In this document: piece by piece, positions 23,150 through 35,779 of the stretch
Position numbering within the stretch: position 1 is the first letter of the stretch
Layout: each line of letters begins with the position of its first letter
From: Pictodentalium vernedei
Lineage: Eukaryota; Mollusca; Scaphopoda; Dentaliida; Dentaliidae
Direction: 5' to 3'
Length of the DNA stretch: 64,000 nucleotides
NCBI GenBank assembly: GCA_031216915.1
Contig: CM062293.1
Span: 149,180,285 to 149,244,284, forward strand
Translations under genes and position numbers: made by a program
The notes under the pieces: model-generated
The model's database searches: none
Seen by the model: the letters and a program-made list of their open reading frames with translations, nothing else
Told to the model about the DNA's origin: nothing

Positions 23150-24700
23150 CTGAGGCTACAGGGGAGTGATCAAAATGATTCGATAACTGCGGGTTCGTAT
23201 CTTGGTTAGAACCTGAGGCAGAATCGGAGCCGGCAAGAAGGCATAGCCGACAAGACCGTTCCAATTGAGTGACAGAGCGTCCACAGCGAAAGCCAGAGGA
23301 TCTGGACACTGGGACACGAAAGTGTCCACCTGATGTTTCCAATGAGTCACAAAGAGATCAATGTGGGTACGACCCTAGAGATCGCAAAGCGACTGGAACA
23401 CTGCCCTGTGGCGCATCCACTTGATGGAAATGACCCTGCCCCGTCAGGACAGGGAGTTGGCTAGGATGTTCAGATGACCAGGAATGTGACAAACCACCAC
23501 TCCGACGTTGACATCCTGAGCGCGCAGCAGAAGAGCCAAGTCGTACACGGGAACATAGTGTGTGCCGCCCTGGTTCTGAATGTAAGCAACCACTGTTGAA
23601 TTGTCGGACAACAGAAGGACCTGGCGATTCGAAAGGTGAGGGATCCACTGCCAGAAACTCAGAAGAGCAAGAAGCTCCTTCTGGTTGACGTGAAGAGCTG
23701 CTTGATCCTGGTCCCATGACCCGTGAAGGGAAAGATCTAGATCCAACGTCTCACCCCATCTGAGATCACTGGCGACTGCCGTCAGAACATGATCGGACAT
23801 GGGGAAGTCGAACGGAACTCCCTGCATAATCCACTGAATATCTGCCCAGGGAGAAGGTGATGAGGAAGAGACTCCGGAACTGAAGCAGCAGATCCAGAGG
23901 ATCAACATTCGGCCACCAAGGCCACTGAGCAGAAAGTGTTGGAGAGATCTGACATGCAGCCGACCTAGAGAAATGAGATCCGTCACTGAACCGCAGAGAC
24001 CGAGCAGCCAGGGAAGACTCTTAGCTGTTGCGGACGTGGACTGGGACAGAGTCAGGGCAAAAGCTGAGAGAATCACAGCCCTTGCACGGGAAACTGCCAC
24101 CGTATTCAGCTGAGTACGGAAGGTCATCCCTAGATGACAAAACGACTGAGAAGGGACCAGGTCCGACTTCTCCTCTTTGACGCTGAACCCTAGCGACGTA
24201 AGCAGGCTCAACAGTGTGTCGACATCTGACTTCAGAAAGGCAGCATTGGAATGCCTCTGGAGGATATCATCTAGATATGCCAAAGTAGTCACCCTGGACT
24301 CTATGCGAGATAAGGCTAACAAATGCGACAGCAGTCGGGTGAAGGCCCAAGGAGCCAGGTTGAGGCCGAAAGGGCATGGCCTTGAACTGGTAAACTCGCC
24401 CCAGAAAAGCAAACCTGAGATACTTTCGCGATGTCCGATGAATCGGGAGAAGAAAGTAAGCGTCTCGCAGGTCAATGCTGGAAGCGAAATCTCCCTGGTG
24501 AATGGAATGGGGAACCAACCTGAAAGTCTCCATGCTGAACTTGGGAGCAATGATAGACTGGTTCAGGATACTCAAATCGATAACCGGTCAGAGTTGGCCG
24601 TCCTTCTCTGGCACCAAGAACAGGCGGGAATAAAACCCCACTGAATGAATGTTCTTGATGACTTCGATCGTCCCCTTTGACAGGAGATTGCCTATCTCCA
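23150..24700 (-). pseudogene. Element 3 reverse transcriptase and RNase H region
   Basis: Reverse transcriptase blocks (GRVYQFKAM, LAPWAFTRLLSHLLA, and the YLDD codons at 24,263-24,277), RNase H blocks (NQKELLALLSFWQWI, LLLSDNSTVVAYIQNQGGT) and the post-RNase H region with SPCPDPLAF-like sequence (here QCPDPLAFAVDALSLNW). It aligns with element 4. Fossil with several breaks. Confidence 0.85.
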
Positions 24701-26252
24701 TGATCAAAAGTTCCCAACGTGGGACGAATCGAGGTGATGACTGCCGATGCCTACCCTTACCACATGAGTAAGTAGAAGTGGCGGCAGGAGGATCAGCCCT
24801 TGGCTTTGCAGACGAAGCAGAAGGGTGCTTGTTAGGCTTTGGACAGTCCCTGCCACCAACAGAAGGCTGATCAAGCTGACGAAGCAGCAGCTGATTTATG
24901 GAATGACATAGGGCATCATTCCGGAACGTCGCCATGGAACCATAGAATAGTTGTGGACCCACCAAAGAAGCAGATCGAAGAGCAGCACGCTGCCCCCAGG
25001 AAGGGAACGGCTTGTGTCCAGCACAGTGTCCCTGCAAACTAATTCCAAGATAGCTGTGTTACAAGCCTGCATGTAAGATGCATAAGCGCCTTGGACAGCA
25101 CACGCAAAGGAGCCTGTACGTCGTCAAACCTATCTGGGGGCCGATAAGCAGCTAAAGCAGAGACGACGTGATCTGAGAGAGAAAGCATGCCCAGCATTTC
25201 TCCCAGTAAGCCCAACATAACGGCTGACTTGGGCTTGGAAAGCCCGAGGGAGTTGGAGTCCTGACCAAAGACCGTCGACAGAATCGTAGGAACGATAACC
25301 TCAAATACATCCGCCGTGGTGCGGCAGACTGCAGCCAAAACATCTGAAAGCAGATGTGTATAAGGGTATGTCATACCCAAGGATCTGCAGAGCGGAAACT
25401 TGGGGGAGTCACCACAGACCTCTGAGGGACAGAAGGTCCAGGCTGCACAAAAGGCGTTGGTCCCACAAAACTGGCCATGGGACCAGTATGTGTGGACGAA
25501 ATGACACAGAGCTCATGGTGGCTCCACCATGAACATCCGAATCCAATGAGAAAACTGCAGTGCTCGATGGCTGAGAGACCACAGCAGAGGGTTCAGCCGG
25601 CAGCCCCTTCCGACTTCGCTGAGTTGAAGTCAGAGAAGGCTGAGGTCGATACCCCATGTCTACAATACCAGACATCTCTGCAGAGCCCCGCAGGGATAAA
25701 ATTGCTGTTCTCAATGGCTGAGAGGCCACAGCAGAGGGTTCGATCGGCAGCCCCTTGGGACTTCACCGATTGAAGTCAGGGAAGGCTGTGGCCAATACCA
25801 CACGTCTACACTACCAGACATCTCTGCAGACCCCTGCAGGGATAACATGAGGCCGGCTGAAATGGTGACCAGATGACATTACTGACGAACAGCAGTAGCA
25901 GCAGATACGACGGGAGCTGTTGAAACTGGTGAAAAAGGGGAGAGAGCAACCGAGCTCGGCCTCCAAAGGAGGAGTCATAACCCTAGTGACAGCCTCAGAT
26001 GTCGACTGGAGAGGGACCCTAGACCCGGAACTAGGCATCTCTTCACCAGACAACTCAACAGCTCCCGCAGTATCCACCAAGGTTAAAAACTACACATCCC
26101 CCACGGAGGGGGTATAACTCTCACCAGACGTGGTCATGTCGGGAGGCCCCAGCATGTCCCCCCTCCCCCCCCCCTTTGTGGGTGCAGGAGGAATGAGAAC
26201 ACGCCATAAGCAAGGACAAAATGCATTGCCCTAAAGGAACAGTACTGGACAT
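24700..26252 (-). pseudogene. Element 3 ORF1 (Gag-like) remains
   Basis: Starts at a position matching the ORF1 start of element 4 (MSSTVPLGQC versus MPRTIPCGQC) and continues with segments aligning to that ORF1. Open only in short pieces. Part of a fossil element. Confidence 0.7.
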
Positions 26253-26289
26253 AACAGAGGTGAGAGCAGTAGAATAAAAAGAACACCCC

Positions 26290-28104
26290 AAGATCATTGG
26301 TTCCAATGTTATTTCGTGAAAAATTCAATATAATAGCATTGTGTGTGCACAACATCAGAGTAATCCATGCATTTTTAAATGTAAACTGTAAGACTGGCTA
26401 AAGGAAGAATGCTGATACACAAATGCAGTATGTTCAGAGGTTATTGTAAATGGCAAATTTTTTCACAGAAATGAATGCTAATCAATAGCTCTTATCTAAA
26501 GGTCTTGCCTAATGAGCACTGCAAGTTCAAAAACAATAACAATCCTATGATAAATGTGTCCTGAAGGCCATGTCAAAGAATGTTGAAGCACAAATGCAAT
26601 AAATTCAAAGATTGTTGCTGACAGCAACAGTTTATGATGGAAATGAAAGGAAAATCAATAGCTCCTATCTTTGTCACTCTGCATAGGCATACAAAGTTTC
26701 AAAACAATCTGATAATGAATGTGCCCTCTGAGGCATGCCAAAGGAAGATATTAATGCACAAATGCACTAAGTAGAAGGTCATTGCTTGTGGCAATGTTTT
26801 TTTTTTTTTTGTTTTTTTTTTTTGGAAATTCATAAATATACCTTGCAGAGAGTGCAAAAGCGATAAGTTGATGCACTGCAAATAATTTTTTATGGAAATG
26901 AAAAAAAGCAATAGCTCACATCCAGAGGTCACCCGAACACACATACAAGTTTCAAAAGTGATCCGATCATAAATGTGCCCTGAAGGTTGTGTTAAAGGGA
27001 AACATTGAGGTCTGACTAAACCAAGTTCAAAGGTCAGCGGCAACATTTTTTGACAGAAATGGAAGAAAATCGACAGCTCCCATATAGATGTCACCCCACA
27101 CAAGCACACCAAGTTTGCGAGCAATCCAATCATAAATGTGCCCTGCAGGGTGTGTCAAAGGGAAATATTAATTCTTAACTGCACGAAGTTTTTACTAAGT
27201 TCATCGAAGGTCATTGCCAAAGGCAACATTTTTTGATGGAAATCGAAGAAAATCGATAGCTCTCATCTATGGGTAACCCCAAACAAGCATACAAAGTTTT
27301 AAACCGATCTGATCATAAATGTGCCCTGTAGGGCATGCCAAAGGAACATATTGATGCCTGACTGAACTAAGTTCAAAGATTGTTGCCAGCGGCAACATTT
27401 TTTGACAGGTGGAAATGGAAGAAAATCGATGGCTCCCAATTAGAGGTCGCCCCAAACAAGCATGCCAGGTTTCAAAGCAATCCGATCATAAATGTACCCT
27501 GTAGGGTGTGCCAAAGGGAAATATTGAGGTCTGACTAAACTAAGTTCTAAGAATGTTGGCCACGGCAACATTTTTTGATGGAAATGGAAGAAAATCTATA
27601 GCTCCCATCTAGAGGTCTCCCCAAACAAGCATGCAAGGTTTCAAAGCAATCCGATCATAAATGTGCCCTTTAGGGTGTGCCAAAGGGAAATATTGAGGTC
27701 TGACTAAACTAAGTTCTAAGAACGTTGGCCGCAGCAACATTTTTTGACGGAAATTGAAGAAAATCGATAGCTCCCATCTAGATTTCTCCCCAAACAAGCA
27801 TGCCAGGTTTCAAAGCAATCCAATCATAAATGTGACCTGTAGGGTGTGCCAAAGAGAAATATTGAAGTCTCACTAAACTAAGTTCTAAGAACATTGGTCC
27901 CGGCAACATTTTTTGACGGAAATTGAAGAAAATCAATAGCTCCCATCTAGAGGTCACCCCAAACAAGTATGCCAGGTTTCAAAGGGATCTGATCATAAAT
28001 GCGACCTGTGAGGTGTGCCAAAGGAAATTGTGGACATACGTAAGTATGCCAACAGACAAGAAGTGATGGCAATAGCTCAGCTTGACTTTGTCAAGATGAG
28101 CTAA
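26290..28104 (+). mobile_element. Tandem-repeat Helentron/HINE-like element in element 3
   Basis: About nine monomers of roughly 170 bp, each with blocks like ATAGCTCCCATCTAGAGGTC and CAATCCGATCATAAATGTGC. It ends in a hairpin (AGCTCAGCTTGAC with its imperfect complement GTCAAGATGAGCT) closing on CTAA at 28,101-28,104. The lower boundary is set by loss of alignment to the leader of element 4. Short open frames repeat with the monomer and are not genes. Such monomer-bearing rolling-circle derivatives are known in bivalves; the class is inferred from structure. Confidence 0.6.
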
Positions 28105-28431
28105 AAACAGAAATTCTGCCCTCAATAGAGAGAAGAAATCCTGTCCATACAGCCCCCCATTGACACCTAACTCCAATAATAATATTAAAATTTATCCACC
28201 GAAAATTTTTATGTCCGAACTGCATGGTACGCAAAAGTCACACGCAACACGGAAAATATATAAAATACAATGAAAATGTGGTTGAAAATAATAACGAGAA
28301 TATATAAAACACAGTCCTGTTATTATACGATCCTCAGATCCATAATTCCAGTCACAGGTAACTATTATCAAGAAGTTGAATTATCATTGTTTCTGAATGC
28401 AAAAATGGACGTCATGCCACATGGCAGACGA
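28105..28431 (-). other. 5' leader of element 3
   Basis: Aligns with the leader of element 4 (shared CCATTGACACCTAACTC-like and GTCCGAACTGCATGG-like blocks). Non-coding. Confidence 0.7.
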
Positions 28432-28694
28432 AAAAAGAATGAGTCTTTAGCTACATGTCTGCGCAATGGCAACAGAAGTCGTGGAGTTGTACTAAGAGAA
28501 GAGCGTCCCCTATTTGGTGTGCACCGATGGCGCTCGACCCAGTTTTGGCTTATTTTTTCTTGGTGCTTTTGCACCACTTTTCTTTCCCAAATTGCTTGGG
28601 AAAGATCAAAATACAGAGTATATTTTCCGAGTTAGGGTCTTCCACTGTAGTGCAAGCATGTAGTAAACAATTGTAAGGTAGGTTGATAAGAAAT

Positions 28695-28905
28695 TGGACC
28701 TTGAGAGCTGAAACAGGTCATATTTTGTTTTTTGGAGAAGAATCTTAAAGATGCACTATAAAAAAACACCAATTTCTTCCTTTAATTTAATAAAATTCTA
28801 ACTACCTTTACTACATAGTTACGCTCATAAATTTCCCTTCTATATATACATTCAATCTTTATTCCACTGTGTGGACTGCACATCATGATACTTGTTGCTG
28901 TCCAG
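28695..28905. other. Spacer between DIRS elements
   Basis: No feature recognised. Confidence 0.4.
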
Positions 28906-29003
28906 GCACAATTTCTTATCAACCTACCTTACAATTGTATACTACATACTTGCACTACAGTGGAAGACCCTAAGTCAGAAAATATACTCTCTATTTTGAT
29001 CTT
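28906..29003 (+). repeat. Isolated subfamily II DIRS terminus fragment
   Basis: ATTTCTTATCAACCTACCTT through TCTCTATTTTGATCTT is the reverse complement of the high-coordinate end of element 3. It is a lone terminus, inverted relative to element 3, with no coding body attached. Confidence 0.7.
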
Positions 29004-29227
29004 GTTGTTCCAATGGCATCGATTCGCTGGCAAAAAAGTTGAACGGAGAGTTTTTTTTATCAAATAAAGAAGCCGTAGAATGATGATTTGATTATTAATT
29101 TATAATAAACATGAAGCTGAATACCCTGTGGATAACTGTACAAGAAAACCATTACGTGTACAGTCCATTTAAAATATCCTCTCCTCTCCTCTCCACTGGT
29201 CGATTGCATAATAGGGTGTCTAAAAAT
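29004..29227. other. Spacer before element 4
   Basis: No feature recognised. Confidence 0.4.
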
Positions 29228-29590
29228 CTAAATTTTAGAGTAAATTTCCTTTCTTATTATACCTACCACAATTGTTCACTTCAGGCTTGCACTACAGTGG
29301 AAGTCCCTAACTCGGATAAAATACTCTCTATTTTTGTCTTTCCCAAGCAATTTGGAAAAGAAAAGTGGTGCAAAAGCACCAAGAAAAAATAAGCCAAAAC
29401 TGGGTCGAGTGCAACCGGCGCAGACCCAGTACGGGACGCTCTCTCCCAAGTACAACTCCACGACTTCCGTTGCAAGTGCGCATATACCGTCTCTAAAGAC
29501 TCATTCTTTTGGAATCCGTCAACGTTAGAGTTGTGTGATCAGCAGGGAGGAAAGATTCTTTACCCGTAAAGAAGACGGGAGGGCCTCCAT

Positions 29591-29680
29591 GTAAACAATT
29601 GTGGTAGGTATAATAAGAAAGGAAATTTACTATAAAATTTAGATTTCTTATCAACCTACTCACAATTGTTTACTTCAGGC
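29591..29680. repeat. Internal complementary region of element 4
   Basis: GTAAACAATTGTGGTAGG joined through AT-rich sequence to CAACCTACTCACAATTG, the complements of the two ends of this same element. Confidence 0.88.
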
Positions 29681-29894
29681 TGAATAGACAATAGGCTGGA
29701 GGGAATCGCATAACCAACCCACACATAACCTCAGTGCACTGGAACCGTGAAGCAGAAGGAAGAGGTCCCGAGGCTTATCAACCATAACGTCGCAATCATT
29801 GGTAAAGGACAATGAAAGGAGACATGGGCCTGTGTGACACACAGACAGAAAAAGGGCAGTAACAGCACAAGGCTGAAACTGACCTTCAAGAAGC

Positions 29895-31010
29895 CTAATG
29901 GCTATGGCAGATAACAGCCTGAGCAGAAGAAAGAGGACCCAGGGCAAAAAGGTCCTCCGACTGCTCCTGCAACTGGCGCAGATAAAAGGTGGAGAAAGTA
30001 GAAGCATTTCTCCAGTAGGCTGCCTGCATAACATCCAACAACTTGACGGAGTTAGAATAAGCCCAAGAGGTGGATAGTGCCCGCACCTCGTGGGCAGAAA
30101 TACGATTGGCAATACAATCGCCAGCTGCTAAACGACCATAAGCCATACGAATAGCAAGACAAATCCATCGAGAAATGGATTGAGGAGAGATCTTCTGTCG
30201 ACCCGGAATAAGAGATAGAAAAAAACGTTTCCTGCCTTTCCGTATGAAACGTGTCCGATTGAGATAAGTGCGAATAGCACGGACCGGACAGAGCAAAGGG
30301 CGATTACCCTCAACAGAAGGAAGAGCCCTGATACAGATAGGAGGAGGAGTAGTATCTGGTAACTGATTCTTGGCCAAAAAAGAGCAATCAGTGGTAAAAG
30401 TAACACTGTTGGGAGAACTCCTAAAAAAGGCCGGGTCAACAGAGAGGGCGTGAAGCTCACTAACCCGTCTGGCCGAAGCAAATGCCATCAGAAAAGCCGT
30501 CTTATATGTGAGAAAATGCATATCCACCTGGGATAAAGGTTCGAACGGCGCCCCCCCCCCCCCCCCCCCCCCCCCAAGCAAAGCAGCACCCACAAAAGAT
30601 TCCATCGTGGAGTAAGCTGCAAAGTCCGAGGCCTTTTCAAAGAAAAGTGCTGAACAAGCTTGGAGAGGTAAGGATTAGTGCCGATACGACGCTTCCCCAC
30701 ATAAGAAAAAGTCTCTGAAAGCATGGACCTGTAACCCTTGATGGTAACAGGCTGGAGACCCCGAGAATCAAACAGATATACCAGAAACTCCGCAATCTGT
30801 GAAATCGAAGGATTGGCATAATCAACAGAGTGATCAGCACACCATCGACAGAAGACCTTCCATTTAGCTGCATAAGCTAAACCAGTGGAGTGCCTCCTTG
30901 AAGAAGAAATGCACTCCACTGCTCGTCTTGAAAAACCTCTAGGGAGGAGACAGGACCTGACAAAAGATATGCGTGAAGGCACAATGAAGTCGGGTCGACG
31001 TGAAACCTCC
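29895..31010 (-). pseudogene. Element 4 tyrosine recombinase
   Basis: YR with core-binding domain (GLAYAAKWKVFCRWCADHSV, VTIKGYRSMLSETFSYVGKR) and catalytic domain: SARRVSELHALSVD (box I), SAHEVRALSTSWAYSNSV (box II, HxxR) and AYWRNASTFSTFYLRQL with the candidate nucleophilic tyrosine. Fossil. Its upstream part overlaps the RNase H end in another frame. Confidence 0.88.
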
Positions 31011-32700
31011 TCGGGCGACCTTGACAAAGAAGGTCGCGACGTAGCGGGAGACGTGCCGGAACCGCCGCCATCAGCAAGAGGAGCTGATTGATCCACACCT
31101 GCTGAGGCGACAGGGGAGCAATCAGAATGATTCGACAACTGCAGGTTCGAATTTTGGCTAGAACCTGAGGAAGAATCGGAACCGGTGGGAAGGCGTAGCC
31201 GACTAGACCGTTCCAATCGAGTGACAGAGCATCCATGGCAAAAGCCAGAGGATCTGGACACGGGGACACGAAAGTGTCCACCTGATGGTTCCAACAAGTC
31301 GCAAAGAAGTCGATGTGGGGACGTCCCCAGAGATCGCAAAGCGACTGGAACACTGCCCTGTGGAGCATCCACTCGGTGGAAATAACCCTGCCCTGTCGGG
31401 ACAGGGAGTCGGCTAGGACGTTCAGACGACCGGGAATGTGACGAAACAACCACTCCGGCGTGAACATCCTGAGTGAGCAGTAGAAGATCCCGAGCTAATT
31501 CGTACATCGGAACCGAGTGCGTGCTGCCCTGGTTCCGAATGTAAGCAACCACTGTCGAATTGTCGGATAGCAGAAGGACCTGGCAATTCGACAGTTGAGG
31601 GATCCACTGCCTGAAACTCAGAAGAAGAGCAAGAAGCTCCTTCTGGTTGATGTGTAGAGCTGCTTGATCCTGGTCCCACATCCTGTGTAGGGAAAGACCG
31701 AGAGGATCCAACGTCGCACCCCATCCGAGATCGTTGGCATCTGCCGTCAGAACGCGATCGGACATGGGTAAGTCCAATGGAACACCCTGCGTAATCCACT
31801 GAACATCTGTCCAGGGAAGAAGGTGAGGATACAGAGATTCCGGAAACGGAAGCACCTGATCCAGAGAATCTACATTCGGCCTCCAACGACAGAGCAGAAA
31901 GTGTTGGAGAGGTCTGACACGCAGCCGACCTAGAGGAATGAGATCCGTCACCGAACCGCAGAGACCGATCAGCCGGAGAAAACTCCGAGCGGTCGCGGAC
32001 GTGGACTGGGTTTGGAAAGACATCCCCAGATGACAAAACGACTGAGAAGGGACCAGGTCCAACTTCTCCTCATTGACTCTGAATCCTAGCGACGTGAGCA
32101 AGCTCAACAGAGTGGCGACATCCGACTCCAGTAAGGCAGCATTGGAATGCCTCTGGAGGATATCATCCAGATATGCCGAAGTAGTCACCCTGGACTGTGT
32201 GCGATGGAATGCTATCACATGCGACATCAGTCTGGTGAAGGCCCAAGGAGCCAGGTTGAGGCCGAAAGGCATGGCCTTGAACTGGTAAACTCGCCCCAGA
32301 AAAGCGAACCTGAGATACTTCCGTGACGCCCGATGAATCGGAACGTGGAAGTAAGCGTCTCGCAGGTCGATGCTGGCAGCGAAATCTCCCTGGTGAATTG
32401 ATTCGCGGACTGACCTGAAAGTCTCCATGCTGAACTTGGGAGCAATGACAGACTGGTTCAGGATACTCAGATCGATAACCGGTCGGTGTCGGCCGTCCTT
32501 CTTCGACACCAAGAACAGGTGGGAATAGAAACCCACTGATTGAATGTTCTTGACGACCTCGATCACCCCCTTTGCCAGGAGATTGCCAATCTCCGTGGAC
32601 AAAAGTTCCCGACGTAAAACGTCTGAAGGAACTGTGGTTGGAAGAGGCACCCTTGACAGAGTGGGGTGCCGTCAGAAGGATATTCGCAGCCCGGACCGAA
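31010..32700 (-). pseudogene. Element 4 reverse transcriptase and RNase H region
   Basis: Reverse transcriptase with FYSHLFLVSKKDGRHRPVID, SIDLRDAYFHVPIHRASRKY, GLNLAPWAFTRLMSH and the YLDD box (codons at 32,159-32,173). RNase H shows TADANDLGWGATL, INQKELLALLLSFRQW and LLLSDNSTVVAYIRNQG. The post-RNase H block with SPCPDPLAFAMDALSLDWNG resembles the region found after RNase H in other DIRS elements. Fossil, largely open. Confidence 0.9.
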
Positions 32701-32749
32701 CAACATCTAACACGCACGGATCGGATGTGATGGTGGCCCAAAGGTCTGC

Positions 32750-34999
32750 GAACTCTGCTATCCTTCCTCCAACCTGGGACGAGTCGAGGTGAGGACCTTC
32801 ATTTTGAGCCCCGACGAGGCCCGCGAGAGGAGGAACCACCTCCTCTACTAAATGAAGAATCCTGAGACTTCCCTCGATTCTGCCGACCTTTACCCTTACC
32901 CCTTGAGTAAGAAGTAGAGGCGGCGGCAGAAGGACCAGCCTTTTGCTTCACAGAGGAAGCAGAAGGGTACTTGTTAGGCTTGGAACGGCCCTTGCCTCCC
33001 CTAGAAGGCTGATCAAACTGACAAAACAGCAGCTGATCTTTGGAATGACGTAGGACGTCATCCCGGACCGTCGACACGGAACCATGGAAAAGTTGCGGAC
33101 CTGCCAAAGAAGCAGATCGAAGAGCAGCACGCTGCTCCTCGGGAAGGGATCGTCCTGTGTCCAGCACAGCGTCCCTTCGAACTAATTCCAGATTAGCCGC
33201 GTTACAGGCATGCGTGTGAGTAAGATGTATAAGCGCCTTGGACAGCACACACAAAGGTGCCTGTACCTCGTCAAACTTATCTGGAGGCAGATAAGCAACT
33301 AAAGCTGAGACGACGTGATCTGAGAGAGAAAGCATGCCAAGCATCTCTCTAGATAAGCCCAACGTGGACTCCAGAGTCGTCATTGGAATGACGGCAGACT
33401 TGGGCTTGGAAAGCCTGAGGGAAGTGGAGTCCTGATCCAGAACCGTCAAAGTCTGGCAGACTGACGGATTGGCGGAATCGTAGGAACGATAACGCACAGG
33501 AGGCAAAAAGGTGTCAACCCTGGTGAAGAACGAAGTCTTCAGAGCCTTGGAATTTAGCTTGGAGTCCAATGCTGAAAAAGCTTCAACCACCTGTATCGAC
33601 TGGCACGGTCGAAGACGCCCAGAAGCAGGTTGCTCCATAGGCTGTAGGCGCGCGACCGATGATCGCGGCCAGGCTGACACTGTCGGCTGCTTAGTACTTT
33701 TTGAGATCAGGCAGAAACCCAAAAACAAAGTCAAGAGCTGCCCCCAAGTCCGAAGACTGCTGGCCCTTGACATCAAGCATGTCGGACTCCTCCCCAGAGT
33801 CGGAAGACACATAGCCCATCGTGGGCAAACCAGCCGACGCCTCCCATGGTGTCGGGACACCAGGGGAATCAGAAACCGGCCTGTTTCCAATCCCGGGAGG
33901 CGGCGCCATAGGAGGCGCCTGGAAACCACTCATTGCCTCGCTGGAAGCAACAGGAAGGCTCTTAGATAGAACCTGAGTGAGTAAGGAGAGGGCCTCCCTA
34001 AGCTCAATGCCCGTACCGGCCGGTTCGACAGGGGAGCGAACCGGCAAAGTGGCTTCACCTCTGACCCTCTTAACCAGCGAAGGGTCACGATCCTCCAAAA
34101 CACCCGACGCGGGACGACGGGCGGCAACCGAAACATCTGAAGGCAGATGTGTATAGGGGTACGAGGCACCCCGAGGATCAATATAGCGAGAACTCATGAG
34201 AGTCACCACGGACCTCTGTGGGGCAGAAGGTCCAGGCTGCACAAAAGGCGTTGGTCCCCCAAAACTGGTCGTGAGGCCAGAATGAGTGGACGGAAACGCC
34301 ACGGAGTTCATAGTGTCTCCACTAAGAACATCCGAATCCAAAGACACAACTGTGGTGCCCGACGGCGAAGAGACCACAGAGATGGGTTCGGCCGGCAGCC
34401 CCTTCCGACTTTGCCGAGTTGAAGTCAGGGAAGGCTGAGGCCGATATCCCACGTCTACAGTACCAGACATTCCTGCAGTCCCCTGCAGCGAAAAGCCGAG
34501 GCCGTCTGAAACTGACGACAAAGCAGACGGACCAGCAGTAGTAGTAGATACGTCGGGAGTCGTTGAGGCTGGTGAAATAGTGGAGAGAGCACACCTGCTC
34601 GGCTCCGAAGGAGGAGTCACAACCCTAGTGACAGCCTCAGATGTCGAAGGGGACCGTAGTCCCGGAACCAGGCACCTCTTCACCAGAACACTCAACGGCT
34701 CCGCAGTATCCACTACAGGAAAAGACTGCACATCCCCCACGGAGGAGGAATAACTCTCACCAGACAAGGTCGGCTCGGGAGCCCCCCAAATGACGACATT
34801 CTCCTTTCCCGCGGGAGCGGGAGGCACAGCCACGAGAACGAACGACACGGTTAACTGACGCCCAGAAAGTGGATGACCATGATCCACAGACACCACATGG
34901 CCGCTCGGCCGAACACCCATTACAGGAGGAACAAGACGAATGTAAATCGTCCACATGCTTTGGCAGCAGACATTGCCCACAAGGAATTGTCCTGGGCAT
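32750..34999 (-). pseudogene. Element 4 ORF1 (Gag-like)
   Basis: Starts MPRTIPCGQCLLPKHVDD and carries the same Cys/His/Trp spacing pattern as element 1 ORF1 (C-x2-C-x9-H-x2-C-x2-C-x2-C-x5-C-x2-C-x2-W), although the rest of the protein is mostly unlike it. A Ser/Pro-rich middle follows, then a helical block with NLELVRRDAVLDTG, which matches element 1, and a basic Gly/Arg/Ser tail. Fossil with a small number of breaks. Confidence 0.78.
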
Positions 35000-35451
35000 G
35001 ATAGAGGTGAGAGGAGCAGAGAAGGTGAAATCAGAAAACAGAAGAACACCCCCAAAGAAGAGAGAAAGGTGACAGAAACAAAGACCCCAGACGGTCGACC
35101 GGGAACCACACAACAGGATGACTACTCTCAAAAGAAAGAAGAAAAACTGTAGCAGAGGTACCCCGCTGACACCTAACTCTAACACAATTAGAAAATTTAG
35201 CAAATAAACCATTAACAATAATTGTGAAAAATAATAAGTCCGAACCGCATGGCACACGAAATTCGCACGCGACTCGAGAGAGAACAATTAAATATACATT
35301 ATGGATATATAATATTAAAGAGAATATAAAAAACACTGTTCCTGAGAATACAAAGGATACACTGATGCACTATGAATCAGGAATCATCAAACAATGAGCT
35401 GGATAAACACTGATAAGCGTGCAAAAACATCTCGACACGAAGCGGATGATA
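35000..35451 (-). other. 5' leader of element 4
   Basis: Non-coding leader between ORF1 and the promoter-side terminal repeat. Aligns to element 3. Confidence 0.65.
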
Positions 35452-35779
35452 AAAAGAATGAGTCTTTAGAGACGGTATATGCGCACTGGCAATGGAAGTC
35501 GTGGAGTTGTACTTGGGAGAGAGCATCCCGTACTGGGACTGCCCCGGTTGCACTCGACCCAGTTTTGGCTTATTTTTTCGTGGTGCTTTTGCACCACTTT
35601 TCTTTCCCAAATTGCTTGGGAAAGACAAAAATAGAGAGTATTTTATCTGAGTTAGGGACTTCCACTGTAGTGCAAGCCTGAAGTAAACAATTGTGAGTAG
35701 GTTGATAAGAAATAGGATAAGCTAATTGGCTTTGAGGGGAACTTTTAGTATCCATGGTAATTTTTTCAACAATAACAAG

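Larger units (their letters stand above)
21291..28694 (-). mobile_element. DIRS-like YR retrotransposon, element 3 (subfamily II)
   Basis: Terminal inverted repeats (21,291-21,573 and 28,432-28,694) contain TACCTACCACAATTGTTTAC-type ends and differ at roughly 7-8% of positions by eye. The minus strand holds leader, ORF1, reverse transcriptase/RNase H and YR in DIRS order. A tandem-repeat element of about 1.8 kb is inserted in the leader side of ORF1. It is an older fossil with several breaks in each coding part. Confidence 0.88.
29228..35713 (-). mobile_element. DIRS-like YR retrotransposon, element 4 (subfamily II)
   Basis: About 6.5 kb with inverted terminal repeats (29,228-29,511 and 35,452-35,713) that differ at roughly 4% of positions by eye, so it is the youngest-looking full-length coding copy. 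The order on the minus strand is leader, ORF1, reverse transcriptase/RNase H, YR and internal complementary region. It looks fairly whole, with perhaps three to five breaks. A long C-run (about 25 bases near 30,549-30,575) lies in the YR region. Confidence 0.9.

Noticed and set aside
27609-27966. Several similar 62-codon open frames on the minus strand
   Set aside because: They are one frame repeated by the 170-bp monomer and are not a gene family.
30500-30605. A glycine-tract protein
   Set aside because: The run is translation of a long C-run on the opposite strand within a fossil recombinase region.
34147-34422. Open frames on the plus strand over the DIRS ORF1 regions
   Set aside because: They are antisense to well-supported element coding regions, have no domain and follow the GC bias of the other strand.
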